From the NCBI GenBank assembly GCA_018266575.1, contig JAFEAE010000020.1, forward strand, positions 1 through 55,316: a stretch of 55,316 nucleotides of DNA, given 5' to 3'. The stretch's first letter is position 1. The number at the start of each line of letters is the position of its first letter. Positions 16,791 through 26,379 of this stretch are shown here, piece by piece. The notes below the pieces were generated by a model that did no database searches, had not been told where the DNA came from, and saw only the letters and a program-made list of their open reading frames with translations. Source of the DNA: Bacteroidota bacterium (GTDB lineage Bacteria > Bacteroidota > Bacteroidia > Chitinophagales > Chitinophagaceae). Position numbers and translations under genes: made by a program.

Positions 16791-17246
16791 ATGGTTAACA
16801 TTATTGATTATGAAGATAAATATCATGAAGATTTCAGGCAGTTGAACATAGTCTGGTTGAAAAAATTTAACCTGCTGGAGTCTCACGATGTAATGGTTTT
16901 GAATGATCCGAAAGGCACAATTATCAATAATGGAGGTCATATTTTTTTAGCTGAGGCTTACGGGAAAATAATCGGATCCGCGGGTATTATGAAAGAGCAT
17001 GATGATGAATATGAATTGGTGAAAATGTCCGTAGCGCCTGAATTCCAGGGTAGGGGAATCAGCAAATTATTGATTGAAAAGTGTCTTGAAAAAGCAACAC
17101 AGGTCAAAGCAAAAAAATTAATCCTTTATTCTAACAGCCAGTTAAAAACTGCTATTTCTTTATATGAGAAATACGGGTTTCGCCACGTACCCGCCGTAAA
17201 CACGCCTTTTGTTACTGCAGATGTAAAAATGGAAATTCAACTTTAA
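16791..17246 (+). CDS. GNAT-family N-acetyltransferase
   Basis: A 151-residue acetyltransferase. The acetyl-CoA-binding motif appears as VAPEFQGRGISKLLIEKCL (Q/RxxGxG/A pattern), followed by ILYSNSQLKTAISLYEKYGF, a standard motif B. The acceptor (small molecule or protein) is not predictable. It begins 7 bp after the fbp stop, so the two are probably co-transcribed; a GTG immediately before the ATG is an alternative start. The first 40 residues resemble GNATs often annotated as MarR-associated or YjcF-like, but the match is not specific. Confidence 0.88.
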   Translation: MVNIIDYEDKYHEDFRQLNIVWLKKFNLLESHDVMVLNDPKGTIINNGGHIFLAEAYGKIIGSAGIMKEHDDEYELVKMSVAPEFQGRGISKLLIEKCLEKATQVKAKKLILYSNSQLKTAISLYEKYGFRHVPAVNTPFVTADVKMEIQL

Positions 17247-17306
17247 GTTTTCCTTTTAAACTTCCGGTATAAAATTCGCTCCAATCAATAATCAAATTGT
17301 TACACT

Positions 17307-17801
17307 ATGATTATTGAACGGGCATCAAAATTTCTTTTTATTGTTACTTGTTTTGTATCTCTTGGTTCTTTCAAAATCCCGGTAAAAAAAATAACTTCTT
17401 CGGATCATTCATATCCTGTACCGCACATAAATATGGAGAAAGACATTTTATATTATGTCAATCTTCATCGCAAATCCGTCGGCTTGCATCCTTTGCAACT
17501 GAACAATATAGAATCTTCTATTGCTGCCCGGCACAGTTATAATATGGCAACTGGAAAAACTTCATTTGGTCATGTGGGTTTGCGAAAACGAATGAATGAC
17601 ATTTCTAAACAATTGGGGCGAATAACTGCAACTGGTGAAAATGTTGCTTATGGGCAAATGAGCGCAAAAGAAGTAGTTGAAGGATGGCTGAATAGCCCCG
17701 GGCACCGCAGGAATATCGAAGGCAATTTCACATTAACCGGCATCGGCATTGCCAGGGACAAAAAAGGTGCAATTTATTATACTCAGATATTCACTAAATA
17801 A
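17307..17801 (+). CDS. Secreted CAP-domain (SCP/PR1-like) protein
   Basis: A 164-residue exported protein with an N-terminal signal sequence (hydrophobic about 8-22) and a CAP domain. Typical CAP motifs are visible: HRKSVGLHPLQ, GENVAYG and WLNSPGHRRNIEGNFTLTGIG. The cavity residues include His and Glu at the usual places (AARHS, GENV). Bacterial CAP proteins are extracellular or periplasmic and mostly uncharacterised. It is a single-gene unit. A weak hairpin (GACTTGTT/AACGAGTC at 17831-17855) follows but has no T-run. Confidence 0.9.
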   Translation: MIIERASKFLFIVTCFVSLGSFKIPVKKITSSDHSYPVPHINMEKDILYYVNLHRKSVGLHPLQLNNIESSIAARHSYNMATGKTSFGHVGLRKRMNDISKQLGRITATGENVAYGQMSAKEVVEGWLNSPGHRRNIEGNFTLTGIGIARDKKGAIYYTQIFTK

Positions 17802-17930
17802 TATCTACATTGGAATTTTGTAAGATCAGGGACTTGTTATGCCCGGCAACGAGTCATCTCAAAGAAAAGATACCTCCTTCACTATAATGACAAATCTCCG
17901 ATACTAAAAATAGAATTAAAATATTTTAGG

Positions 17931-19181
17931 TCACTTGCTCCGGATGGCAACAACGGGATCCATTCGTGCAGCCTGGAATGCGGGAATAATTCCTGCAAGT
18001 ACTCCTACAAATAAACAGATGCCAACAGCCAATCCGATTATTGATGCGGGTATAAAAACTGCAAACCCAAGAAGTGCCGAAAATATTAACGTGAGGACAA
18101 ATACTGCAAGTAAACCGATCACTCCACCAATGATGCAGAGAAATGCAGACTCCAATAAAAATTCAGTAACGATTGTGCTGCGTTTTGCGCCGATTGCTTT
18201 TTTCAAACCTATCTGGCTGGTACGTTCACGAACAGTTACAAACATAATATTTGCAACACCAAACATTCCTACAAGTAATGATAATGCAGCAATCGCCCAA
18301 CCGCCGATATTCATACCGGTAAATATAGGGTCGAGAAAAGAACTTATAATGCCGACATCATTCAATGAATAATTATTTTCCTGTGTCGGTGGCAATTTGC
18401 GGATAGAACGCATAGCGCCATCTAATTCATCTTTTAATGCATCCAGGGATACATTATCTTCCCCCTGTACCATAATATTGGGATCAGAATTATCTTCTTT
18501 TGCAAATTGTTTAAAATATTCGTAGGGGAAAAGTATCGAGTTATCATAGTCCCATGCATCGATCATGCTTTTTCCTTTTTTCTTGATCACACCAATAACT
18601 GTTGCAATTTTTTCTCCTTTCAATTTCACTTGTTTGCCAACAGCGTTCTCTGGTTTCACAAATAAATTTTCAGCAATAGTATTTCCTATAACAATGTAAT
18701 TTGGCCCGTGATCAAAATCTGTTTGCTGAAAATATCTTCCGGAACCGATGGTTAGCGGTTGTATATCAATAAAACCTTCCGTAATGCCATAATAATTGAT
18801 ATTACGCAAAATATCATCTTCATATTCTATTACATCATTGATTGCTCCAACAAAAGCAATATGTTTTATTGCAGGTACTTTTTGTTTCAGCATTTCCATT
18901 TCGTAATATTTCGGTACCGGGCGTTTGAGGTATTTCCACCAGGGGTAATCATTATCACCACCCCATTGCCAGCGTGAAATATAAATGGCTTTATTCCCCA
19001 TAGATTTTATATCATTGGTAACAGCACGTTGCATACTGCTGATCGTAGACAATACACTGATGATACAGAAAATTCCGAACGTGATACCTAAAAGAGAAAG
19101 AAATGTACGCAGTTTGTTTGAGCGCAATTCCTGCAACGCCATTTTAAAACTTGTCCATACAATTTTTGCAAAACGAAGCAT
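17931..19181 (-). CDS. MacB/FtsX-type ABC transporter permease
   Basis: A 416-residue membrane protein with the MacB/FtsX layout. One N-terminal membrane helix (about 22-45) is followed by a large periplasmic MacB core domain (about 50-280), three C-terminal helices and the conserved FGVANIMFVTVRERTSQIGLKKAIGA segment. Such permeases, with a LolD/MacB-like ATPase, drive mechanotransmission, lipoprotein release or efflux of peptides. No ATPase gene is adjacent, so the partner is elsewhere. It is transcribed away from the aldose-epimerase-like gene. Confidence 0.92.
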   Translation of the reverse strand: MLRFAKIVWTSFKMALQELRSNKLRTFLSLLGITFGIFCIISVLSTISSMQRAVTNDIKSMGNKAIYISRWQWGGDNDYPWWKYLKRPVPKYYEMEMLKQKVPAIKHIAFVGAINDVIEYEDDILRNINYYGITEGFIDIQPLTIGSGRYFQQTDFDHGPNYIVIGNTIAENLFVKPENAVGKQVKLKGEKIATVIGVIKKKGKSMIDAWDYDNSILFPYEYFKQFAKEDNSDPNIMVQGEDNVSLDALKDELDGAMRSIRKLPPTQENNYSLNDVGIISSFLDPIFTGMNIGGWAIAALSLLVGMFGVANIMFVTVRERTSQIGLKKAIGAKRSTIVTEFLLESAFLCIIGGVIGLLAVFVLTLIFSALLGFAVFIPASIIGLAVGICLFVGVLAGIIPAFQAARMDPVVAIRSK

Positions 19182-19367
19182 ATGTTGAAATTAGGAATTA
19201 GATCCCGGATTAGCAGCTCAAATTATTTTAAAGGTAATACGTTTTGTTGAAAGGAAAATAAACATAAGGTTAAAGTATCAATTGATAATAAAAGCACATA
19301 CCATGCGCAAAATTTGTGAATTTTTAATTCAGCCACATGGGTTATTTTGCACCTGAAATGAGCGCTT

Positions 19368-20237
19368 ATGTATAGCATAGAAAACGAGCAGTTAAGTATA
19401 TCTGTCAGCACGAAAGGTGCAGAATTGCAAAGTATCTTCCATAAAAAATTCAAGTTGGAATATATGTGGGACGGCGACCCCGCATTCTGGGGAAAAAAAT
19501 CACCCGTGCTTTTTCCGATCGTCGGCACCCTGAAAGGGGATACCTATTTTATTGATAAGAAAGCCTACCATTTAACGCGTCATGGTTTTGCACGCGAAAT
19601 GGAATTTGAAGTTAAGGGACACACTGCGGATTCAATTACATTTTTTATTAAAAGTAATTTCTCTACACTTAAACAATTTCCTTTTGAATTTGAATTCAGT
19701 ATACGCTATAAATTATCCGGCAACAACCTAACAGTAACGTATATCGTAAAAAATACTTCCGATAGCTATTGTTATTTTTCTGTTGGCGGACACCCGGCAT
19801 TTAAAGCTCCGCTGGTTGAAGGCACATCGTACGATGATTATTACCTTGAGTTTAATGAAGATGAAACACTCTCACGCTGGCCCATTTCAAAAGAAGGGTT
19901 AATTGAGAAAACACCAGAGCCATTTTTGACTTCTTCACCTGTATTGCCGCTTAGAAAGGAATTGTTTTATAAAGATGCGTTAGTGTTCAAGTATCCAACT
20001 TCATCCATTGTTTCATTGAAGTCGGATAAAACCGAGCATGGATTGGATTTTGATTTTGATGGTTTTCCTTTTCTCGGAATATGGGCGGCAAAAAATGCAG
20101 ACTTTGTGTGTATAGAACCGTGGTGTGGCATTGCAGACAGCGTAGACACGGATCAGCAATTCACTCACAAAGAAGGCATCAATAAATTAAAAAGTAAAGA
20201 AACTTTTGAGCGAAGCTGGAGTGTGACATTTTTTTAA
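19368..20237 (+). CDS. Aldose 1-epimerase family protein (LacX-like)
   Basis: A 289-residue protein of the galactose mutarotase-like fold. The segments TRHGFAREMEF (catalytic His region) and FSVGGHPAFKAP (second His) are conserved, and a later acidic patch with IEPWCGIAD matches the LacX/YeaD-like branch. It would interconvert alpha and beta anomers of a hexose or hexose phosphate; the exact sugar is unknown. It is convergent with an MgtC-family gene. The intervening 92 bp contain the 10-bp palindrome GTTAGCTAAC (20293-20302) but no convincing terminator. Confidence 0.88.
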   Translation: MYSIENEQLSISVSTKGAELQSIFHKKFKLEYMWDGDPAFWGKKSPVLFPIVGTLKGDTYFIDKKAYHLTRHGFAREMEFEVKGHTADSITFFIKSNFSTLKQFPFEFEFSIRYKLSGNNLTVTYIVKNTSDSYCYFSVGGHPAFKAPLVEGTSYDDYYLEFNEDETLSRWPISKEGLIEKTPEPFLTSSPVLPLRKELFYKDALVFKYPTSSIVSLKSDKTEHGLDFDFDGFPFLGIWAAKNADFVCIEPWCGIADSVDTDQQFTHKEGINKLKSKETFERSWSVTFF

Positions 20238-20329
20238 TTGCTCAATTTCGAAATTTATGTTCGATGATCGTTGATGGATGATCGGCTAAATGGTTAGCTA
20301 ACTAAAAATTTAATTTGTCACCGGCATAG

Positions 20330-20965
20330 TTAAAACTCAAAAGTTTTAACAGTTGGGTCATTGAGAATGAAATCCACAAATTGCTGGTGGTCTTTCTCAC
20401 ACCCTTTTACACTCCATTCGCCTGTAATAGTATTACCTGTTTTAATTTCCCTGCTACGGCGCGATTGCAGGTGGAATTTTTTAAAATATTCGTCGTATTT
20501 CTGCAACGTTTCATTCTGGTAGTCGCAGACGATTTTATAGTTGCGTGTTTGGTTAACACTATCTATCCATTTTTCTAATTTTCCATAAACATACAACATG
20601 ATCAGGACCAGCACGCAGGCAATAGCGCTTACCAGCTCATAACCTGCGCCAATAGCCATTCCCAGCGCAGCGGTCACCCATATCATTGCAGCTGTTGTAA
20701 TTCCATTCACTCCAAAATCCCCTTTAAAAATCACGCCGGCACCAACAAAACCAATACCGGTAATAATGTTTGAAGCGATCCTGTCGGGGTTTCCGTTTCC
20801 ACCGATCACAATAGAAAAAACAGTAAACATAGTAGCGCCAACACAGATTAATGTGAGTGTGCGAAAACCTGCAGACTTGCTTCTGTATTCACGTTCTGCA
20901 CCGATTGCGCCACCAATAATAAACGAAAGCAATAATTTAAGAATGATGTCTTCCGGCAAATGCAT
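20330..20965 (-). CDS. MgtC/SapB family membrane protein
   Basis: A 211-residue protein with about five membrane helices in the first 130 residues and a soluble ACT-like C-terminal domain. The MgtC signature GAEREYRSKSAGFRTLTLICVG and the later GVNGITTAAMIWVTAALGMAIGAG are clear. MgtC proteins are tied to growth in low magnesium and to inhibition of F-type ATP synthase in pathogens; in free-living bacteria the role is less clear. It starts 27 bp after the DUF2252 gene on the same strand, so the two may be co-transcribed. Confidence 0.92.
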   Translation of the reverse strand: MHLPEDIILKLLLSFIIGGAIGAEREYRSKSAGFRTLTLICVGATMFTVFSIVIGGNGNPDRIASNIITGIGFVGAGVIFKGDFGVNGITTAAMIWVTAALGMAIGAGYELVSAIACVLVLIMLYVYGKLEKWIDSVNQTRNYKIVCDYQNETLQKYDEYFKKFHLQSRRSREIKTGNTITGEWSVKGCEKDHQQFVDFILNDPTVKTFEF

Positions 20966-20992
20966 AGCAGTTTTTTATAAAGATAATTCTTC

Positions 20993-22201
20993 TCAGGAAA
21001 AATAACCATGCCTGTAGTCTTTCAGGAAAGAACGATAATCTTTTTTTACCTGTGCTGCATAAGTAATGGCATAATCGAGCAACTGTTGATGCCATGAAGT
21101 GTTTTGTCCGAAAGCAATCAGTTCATCTGCGTTGGCAGAGCCCTGCCTTCCTGAACTGCGCAATTGTGCGGATGCTGTTAGCGTCGCCATATCGTGTATT
21201 ACCTGTGCAATATCTTTATAGCGGTCTTTGATCAACAAAAAATCTATTTTATCCGAAGTAGGCTGCAATTCCTTTATCACGAATGTATCTTTCTTGAAAA
21301 CAGCAGTTCCTAATAAAGCAGGAGGTACATTTTGCATCCGCTGCTGAACGCCAACTACCCGCTCTGCTTCTGAATTCCAGGAAGGTTGTTTTATTTTCAG
21401 GTAAGGTTGTACCGAAGAAGGTTTCGCCTGCTTCATATCAATCAATCCGAATTTTTTTTGATTGAAGGCATTTTGTACCAGGAAAACATACCGCTTTACA
21501 CCAACACTACCGGTGCCAGCTATACGAAAACCAGCATCTAAAACACGAACAGGAAAAGGCAGGTGCTTATTTGCCCGAAGCCATTGACGTAAAAATGCTA
21601 TCAGCTCTTTCTTCTCTTTTCCTTTGATCCCAAACAATTTAGCGCTTATGATGAACGAAGGCTTTTTATTTTCTTTTGGTTTTAATAATGCCCGCTGTTT
21701 AACTAATGTTTTTTGCTTGCGTTCACAAACCTGGTCGAGGAATTTTTTTACAATGCCAACTGCAACCTGTGGCTCAATATAAAGCGCTTTGCCGTTTGCC
21801 AATGTTGCTGAATATTTCTGAAGAAAAAGTTTTGCTACACGTGTTGCTTCTGCTTTGCTGATCTGTAATGACTCAAACCCTGTAAAAATACTTGTAACCA
21901 TGCGGACGATTTCCCATGTCGCAGGTGCGAGAACAGCTTCATCGTAATCATTAAGGTCGAAATATACCAGACGGTTATTGCCTTTGTAACTCCCGAAATT
22001 TTCAAGGTGCAAATCTCCGCAAATCCATGAAAGCGGATGATCTGCAAACACATCATGCCTGGCAAGGTCTTCATAAAATAAATGACAAGTGCCACGAAAA
22101 AAACGAAATGCATTTCCGGCCATCATGCTATATTTCAATGCTGCATATTCCGGGATGCGGTCGCTGTTAAATTGTTTGATGCGTGCAGATACTGTTTGCA
22201 A
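20993..22201 (-). CDS. DUF2252 family protein (kinase-like fold)
   Basis: A 402-residue protein of the DUF2252 family, whose function is not established. Family hallmarks are AFRFFRGTCHLF, SWICGDLHLENFGSY and VYFDLNDYDEA. The GDLHxxN and DxND patterns recall aminoglycoside-phosphotransferase-like kinases, so ATP binding is plausible but unproven. The frame begins with TTG at 22201; the first internal ATG (residue 26) would delete the conserved IPEYAALKYS segment, so TTG or a nearby non-ATG start is favoured. It is upstream of the mgtC-like gene. Confidence 0.82.
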   Translation of the reverse strand: MQTVSARIKQFNSDRIPEYAALKYSMMAGNAFRFFRGTCHLFYEDLARHDVFADHPLSWICGDLHLENFGSYKGNNRLVYFDLNDYDEAVLAPATWEIVRMVTSIFTGFESLQISKAEATRVAKLFLQKYSATLANGKALYIEPQVAVGIVKKFLDQVCERKQKTLVKQRALLKPKENKKPSFIISAKLFGIKGKEKKELIAFLRQWLRANKHLPFPVRVLDAGFRIAGTGSVGVKRYVFLVQNAFNQKKFGLIDMKQAKPSSVQPYLKIKQPSWNSEAERVVGVQQRMQNVPPALLGTAVFKKDTFVIKELQPTSDKIDFLLIKDRYKDIAQVIHDMATLTASAQLRSSGRQGSANADELIAFGQNTSWHQQLLDYAITYAAQVKKDYRSFLKDYRHGYFS

Positions 22202-22411
22202 TGAGTGTAATTTTTTTTAAGATAGAATAAGTTTTAAGATATTAACAAAAATAAGAAAGCGTTAACAAATGATTAGGGAGCGAGGGAAGTATGAAGTATA
22301 CGCTATTAGCTATTAGCAATGAGCTGGACTATCGGAGGGTATCCTAACTATGAACAATGAACTATAAACTATCCTTCACCAACCGACAAATCAAGCTGCT
22401 CCGCGGAGGAA

Positions 22412-22500
22412 ACTGAAGCTCAATAGTAGTAATTCCGATGAACGGAGCGTCGCAAGAATGCCAAATAGCAGTTCGTCAGGCTCACTACCAAATGCCGGTT
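22412..22500 (+). repeat. Dispersed intergenic repeat, copy A
   Basis: The first 33 bp differ at only two positions from a second copy at 50986-51061 upstream of the GH127 gene. Similarity continues with small gaps, through CGCAA and ATG, to a shared AATGCC(C/G)GTT end. Both copies sit in the same orientation just ahead of a gene. The sequence has no coding capacity. Confidence 0.7.
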
Positions 22501-22521
22501 ACAAAATCCCTTATCATGCCT

Positions 22522-22529
22522 TACCTTTG
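22522..22529 (+). promoter_or_regulatory. -7 box (TACCTTTG) for prfC
   Basis: A TAnnTTTG match 37 nt upstream of the prfC ATG, directly after the dispersed repeat. Confidence 0.5.
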
Positions 22530-22566
22530 CGGGCTGCAAAAATAAGTAGCAGCTACGAACTCAATT

Positions 22567-24153
22567 ATGAAATACACTAATGAAATAAATAAGCGCAGGA
22601 CTTTCGCTATCATTTCTCACCCCGATGCCGGTAAAACAACTTTGACCGAAAAGTTTTTATTGTTTGGCGGTGCTATACAAACTGCCGGCGCAGTAAAAAG
22701 CAATAAAATAAAAAAACACGCGACAAGCGATTTTATGGAGATCGAGCGCCAGCGTGGAATTTCCGTCGCAACGTCGGTGATGAGTTTTGAATACAAAAAT
22801 ATTCTGATCAACCTGCTCGATACTCCGGGCCATAAGGATTTTGCAGAAGATACCTACAGGACATTAACAGCCGTTGACAGTGTGATACTTGTTATTGATA
22901 GTGTGAATGGGGTAGAAGCGCAAACTCGCCGCTTGATGGAAGTTTGCCGTATGCGCAGTACACCGGTGATCGTATTCATTAATAAAATGGACCGTGACGG
23001 GAAAAACCGATTCGATCTTTTGGAAGAAATAGAAAAAGAACTGAACCTGCCATTACACCCGATGACGTGGCCGATAAACAGCGGGAAAGATTTTAAAGGC
23101 GTTTATAATTTGTATGATAAAAGCCTTGTGTTGTTTACGGCAAATACAAAAGCTGCAGATGAAGACACTGTGCAGATAGATAATATTTACAGCTCGTTGC
23201 TGGATGAAAAACTTGGTGAACGTGATGCAGCAATACTGCGTGAAGATGTTGAACTGGTAGATGGCGTTCATGGCGAATTACATACTGATGATTATTGCGC
23301 CGGAAAAGTGGCCCCGGTGTTTTTTGGAAGCGCCATTAATAATTTTGGTGTGAAGGAAATGCTTGATACGTTTATCCGTATTGCGCCGACGCCACAATGC
23401 AGGGAAACTTCGGTACGTGAAGTTTGTCCGGATGAAGAAAAACTAAGTGGCTTTGTTTTTAAAATTCATGCCAACCTTGATCCCAAACATCGCGACAGGA
23501 TTGCTTTTTTACGCGTTTGCAGCGGTAAATTCGAGCGCAATAAATATTTTCATCATGTTCGGTTAGACAAGGACGTTAGGTTCAGCAACCCGTACACTTT
23601 TTTAGCGAGGGATAAAGATGTGATTGAAGAAGCTTACCCCGGCGATGTGGTTGGGTTGTTTGATACCGGCAATTTCAAAATAGGAGATACTCTCACGGAA
23701 GGCGAAGATTTTTATTTTACCGGCATACCCTCTTTTTCCCCGGAAATTTTTAAAGAAGTAGTGAATAAAGACCCTATGAAAACGAAACAATTGGAAAAGG
23801 GTTTATTGCAACTGACTGATGAAGGGGTAGCGCAATTATTTACCCAATATGGGGGAAATAAAAAGATCATCGGTTGTGTTGGTGAATTGCAATTTGAAGT
23901 GATACAATACCGTCTGTTGCATGAATACAGCGCTTCTGTTCAATTCAATGCATTGCCATTTTATAAAGCATGCTGGATCACAAGTAATGATCCTAAAAAA
24001 CTAGAAGATTTCACCCGCTTTAAGGCGGCAAATATTGCAGAAGATAAAGACGGGCACCTGGTATACCTTGCACAAAGCGAATGGTTTTTAAATACGGAGA
24101 GAACAAATAATCCGGATATTGAATTTCATTTTACGAGTGAGATACATAAATAG
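22567..24153 (+). CDS. prfC: Peptide chain release factor 3
   Basis: A 528-residue translational GTPase (RF3) that recycles RF1/RF2 from the ribosome after termination. The G-domain motifs are HPDAGKTT (G1), the switch region with [16 protein letters not shown] (G3) and NKMD (G4). Domains II and III follow at normal length. The long PrfC-specific C-terminus ([17 protein letters not shown]) separates it from EF-G. It is monocistronic with its own -7 box. Confidence 0.97.
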   Translation: MKYTNEINKRRTFAIISHPDAGKTTLTEKFLLFGGAIQTAGAVKSNKIKKHATSDFMEIERQRGISVATSVMSFEYKNILINLLDTPGHKDFAEDTYRTLTAVDSVILVIDSVNGVEAQTRRLMEVCRMRSTPVIVFINKMDRDGKNRFDLLEEIEKELNLPLHPMTWPINSGKDFKGVYNLYDKSLVLFTANTKAADEDTVQIDNIYSSLLDEKLGERDAAILREDVELVDGVHGELHTDDYCAGKVAPVFFGSAINNFGVKEMLDTFIRIAPTPQCRETSVREVCPDEEKLSGFVFKIHANLDPKHRDRIAFLRVCSGKFERNKYFHHVRLDKDVRFSNPYTFLARDKDVIEEAYPGDVVGLFDTGNFKIGDTLTEGEDFYFTGIPSFSPEIFKEVVNKDPMKTKQLEKGLLQLTDEGVAQLFTQYGGNKKIIGCVGELQFEVIQYRLLHEYSASVQFNALPFYKACWITSNDPKKLEDFTRFKAANIAEDKDGHLVYLAQSEWFLNTERTNNPDIEFHFTSEIHK

Positions 24154-24170
24154 TGAGGGGTAAGAAGTAA

Positions 24171-24284
24171 GATGTGAAAAGTGAGATGTAATCGGTGAGC
24201 AGTAAACTGTAAGCTGTAATAAATCAACACCTATCAATTATTAAACTTCATACATCTCACGCGTTACTTCTCACTTTTCACATC
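24171..24284. repeat. Perfect 16-bp inverted repeat between prfC and a GNAT gene
   Basis: GATGTGAAAAGTGAGA (24171-24186) is the exact reverse complement of 24269-24284. An overlapping 10-bp pair, GTGAGATGTA (24181-24190) and TACATCTCAC (24251-24260), could form instead. The region is made of degenerate GTGAGATGT-like units and ends at the GNAT start codon. Confidence 0.6.
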
Positions 24285-24291
24285 ATGACCC

Positions 24292-24801
24292 ATGATTGAA
24301 ACCAAACACCTTATAATCATGCCGCTTGATCACCGGCAGCTTCGTTTGTACCTGCGGGCAAATAATAAGTTTGAGAAAGAATTTCGGTTATCCGACACCG
24401 GTAGAAATATTTCCTTGCCAGTAAAAGAAAGGGTGGAATTTTTCATTCTTCCGCAAATCAAAAAAGCAACCGGTGACAATTACCTGTTTTATACATTCTG
24501 GATCGTTATAGAAAAAACATCATTGAATATTGTCGCTGAACTTGGTTTTAAAGGAAAGCCAAATCACCAAAAAGAAATAGAAATCGGCTATGGTACTTTT
24601 TTCAGCCAGCTAAATAAAGGTATTATGACGGAAGCTGTCGGCGGTATGATTGATTGGGCAAAAGCACGTACAGACGTAGATTATATACTTGCAGAAACAG
24701 ATGAAAAAAATATTGCTTCAATCCGCGTTTTACAGAAAAATAATTTCCAGCAATTTGATAAGATCGACGATATGCTTTGGTGGAAAATATCTGTTCAATA
24801 A
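24292..24801 (+). CDS. GNAT-family N-acetyltransferase (RimJ/RimL-like)
   Basis: A 169-residue protein of the RimJ/RimL-type acetyltransferase group (Acetyltransf_3). Typical segments are MIETKHLIIMPLDHRQLRLYL at the start and, in the acetyl-CoA-binding region, EIGYGTFFSQLNKGIMTEAVGGMIDWA and AETDEKNIASIRVLQKNNFQ. The acceptor may be a protein N-terminus or a small amine. It is the only gene between prfC and purB. A long inverted repeat immediately precedes it. Confidence 0.87.
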   Translation: MIETKHLIIMPLDHRQLRLYLRANNKFEKEFRLSDTGRNISLPVKERVEFFILPQIKKATGDNYLFYTFWIVIEKTSLNIVAELGFKGKPNHQKEIEIGYGTFFSQLNKGIMTEAVGGMIDWAKARTDVDYILAETDEKNIASIRVLQKNNFQQFDKIDDMLWWKISVQ

Positions 24802-24966
24802 CTGCAATTGACAATAGCATTTGCTATTTGAAAATCCCGTGAAACGCCGCTTTCCAATGGCCTCTCCCACGCTTCCTCTCCGAAAAGATAAGAGTGTCTC
24901 CGTTCTGCTTTTTGCGCCAACACTCCATTTGCAAAAAAATATTCCAAATCACAGATAGTTATTCAA

Positions 24967-26310
24967 CTAACGTAAAGGCACACCCGTATAATTGTGTGGT
25001 GTGATTTTTTTCAATTCTTTTTTTAGTGCTGCAGAAATTTTTAACCCGTCAATAAATGAGTGAATGGATTGTTTGGTGATAGCAGCATTTCCCCTTGTCA
25101 ATTCTTTCAATGCCTCGTAAGGCTTCGGGTAATTTTCGCGGCGTAATACTGTTTGAATGGCTTCTGCAATTACAGCCCAGTTGTTTTCGAGATCGGACTG
25201 TATCTTTTCTTCATTCAATATCAGTTTGCCCAACCCTTTTTCTATAGATTTAAAAGCAAGAATTGTATGCGCAAACGGAACGCCGATATTTCTTAACACC
25301 GTGGAATCTGTAAGATCGCGTTGCAACCTTGATACCGGAAGTTTTGCAGAGAAATGTTCGAACAATGCATTGGCAATTCCAAGATTCCCTTCTGCATTTT
25401 CAAAATCAATCGGGTTTACTTTATGCGGCATTGCGGAAGAACCTACCTCGCCTTTTTTTATTTTTTGTTTGAAATAATCCATTGATACATACGCCCAGAC
25501 ATCGCGGCAAAAATCAGTCAAAATCGTATTGATCCGTTTTATTGCATCGAATGACGCAGCGAGGTTATCGTAATGTTCAATTTGTGTGGTGTATTGCTGG
25601 CGTTGCAATCCCAATGTTTTCTCAACGAATTCATTTCCCAGTTTTACCCAGTCTTTTTTAGGAAAAGCAATATAATGTGCATTAAAATTTCCGGTTGCTC
25701 CGCCAAACTTTGCAGAGAACGGAACGTTAATTAACTGATCTACCTGATTCTCTATTCGTTCAACAAAAACCATGATCTCTTTTCCGAGAACTGTAGGAGA
25801 TGCAGGCTGCCCGTGTGTCCTGGCGAGCATCGGCACATCCGACCATTGGTCGACCAGCAATTTTAATTGCCGGTTCATATTTAATAATGCAGGCAGGTAT
25901 TCAATTTCAACAGCGTGTTTCCATAACAGCGGAATGGAAGTATTATTAATATCCTGTGAAGTTAAACCGAAGTGTATCCATTCTTTGATATCCGCTGCAT
26001 CAATTTCATCCAGCTTCTTTTTTAAAAAGTATTCAACGGCTTTTACATCATGATTAGTGATGCTTTCCGTTTCTTTGATTTCCATGGCATCTTCCAGGCT
26101 GAAATTTTCTGCAACGGATTGCAGGCTTTTTTTTACTGATGCAGGCAATGAAAAAAATTTTTTCTCACCTAAAAAAATAAAATACTCCACTTCAACCAAT
26201 ACGCGGTATTTGATCAATGCAAATTCAGAAAAATAATCGTCAAGAAAATGAACCTGTTTATGATAGCGTCCATCGATAGGTGAAATTGCTGTTAGTGTAT
26301 TTAATTCCAT
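24967..26310 (-). CDS. purB: Adenylosuccinate lyase
   Basis: A 447-residue lyase that splits SAICAR to AICAR and adenylosuccinate to AMP, both with release of fumarate. The family signature SSAMPHKVNPIDFENAEGN is present, along with the N-terminal TAISPIDGRYHKQV of the proteobacterial/Bacteroidota form. The ATG at 26310 is used because it gives this standard N-terminus; the longer reading from 26466 runs through both divergent promoters and part of mqnA. The -7 box TAATTTTG lies at 26361-26368. Confidence 0.96.
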   Translation of the reverse strand: MELNTLTAISPIDGRYHKQVHFLDDYFSEFALIKYRVLVEVEYFIFLGEKKFFSLPASVKKSLQSVAENFSLEDAMEIKETESITNHDVKAVEYFLKKKLDEIDAADIKEWIHFGLTSQDINNTSIPLLWKHAVEIEYLPALLNMNRQLKLLVDQWSDVPMLARTHGQPASPTVLGKEIMVFVERIENQVDQLINVPFSAKFGGATGNFNAHYIAFPKKDWVKLGNEFVEKTLGLQRQQYTTQIEHYDNLAASFDAIKRINTILTDFCRDVWAYVSMDYFKQKIKKGEVGSSAMPHKVNPIDFENAEGNLGIANALFEHFSAKLPVSRLQRDLTDSTVLRNIGVPFAHTILAFKSIEKGLGKLILNEEKIQSDLENNWAVIAEAIQTVLRRENYPKPYEALKELTRGNAAITKQSIHSFIDGLKISAALKKELKKITPHNYTGVPLR

Positions 26311-26349
26311 GAGCCTTTTATTAACGTTGATTTTTAATCTTCCTGCACT

Positions 26350-26357
26350 TACCTTTG
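26350..26357 (+). promoter_or_regulatory. -7 box (TACCTTTG) for mqnA
   Basis: A TAnnTTTG match 22 nt before the TTG start codon of mqnA. It lies 3 bp from the opposing purB box. Confidence 0.5.
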
Positions 26358-26360
26358 CGC

Positions 26361-26368
26361 CAAAATTA
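26361..26368 (-). promoter_or_regulatory. -7 box (TAATTTTG) for purB
   Basis: A minus-strand TAnnTTTG match facing the mqnA box at 26350-26357. The two predicted transcripts would overlap by about 10 nt. Confidence 0.4.
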
Positions 26369-26379
26369 AAGCAAACGAA

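Larger units (their letters stand above)
22202..22566. other. 365-bp intergenic region with dispersed repeat and prfC promoter
   Basis: This gap separates the DUF2252 gene and prfC. It holds short direct repeats (GCTATTA twice near 22302-22317), a CTCCGCGGAG palindrome at 22399-22408, the dispersed repeat at 22412-22500 and the prfC -7 box at 22522-22529. No open reading frame of interest is seen. Confidence 0.55.

Noticed and set aside
17831..17855. Hairpin GACTTGTT/AACGAGTC as a terminator of the CAP gene
   Set aside because: No T-run follows on either strand, so it was not listed as a terminator.
17931..19181. Complete ABC exporter operon
   Set aside because: Only the permease is present and no ATPase or membrane-fusion protein is next to it.
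22296..22380. Possible CRISPR-like or satellite array in the prfC upstream gap
   Set aside because: Only two 7-bp direct repeats and loosely similar words occur, with no regular spacer structure.
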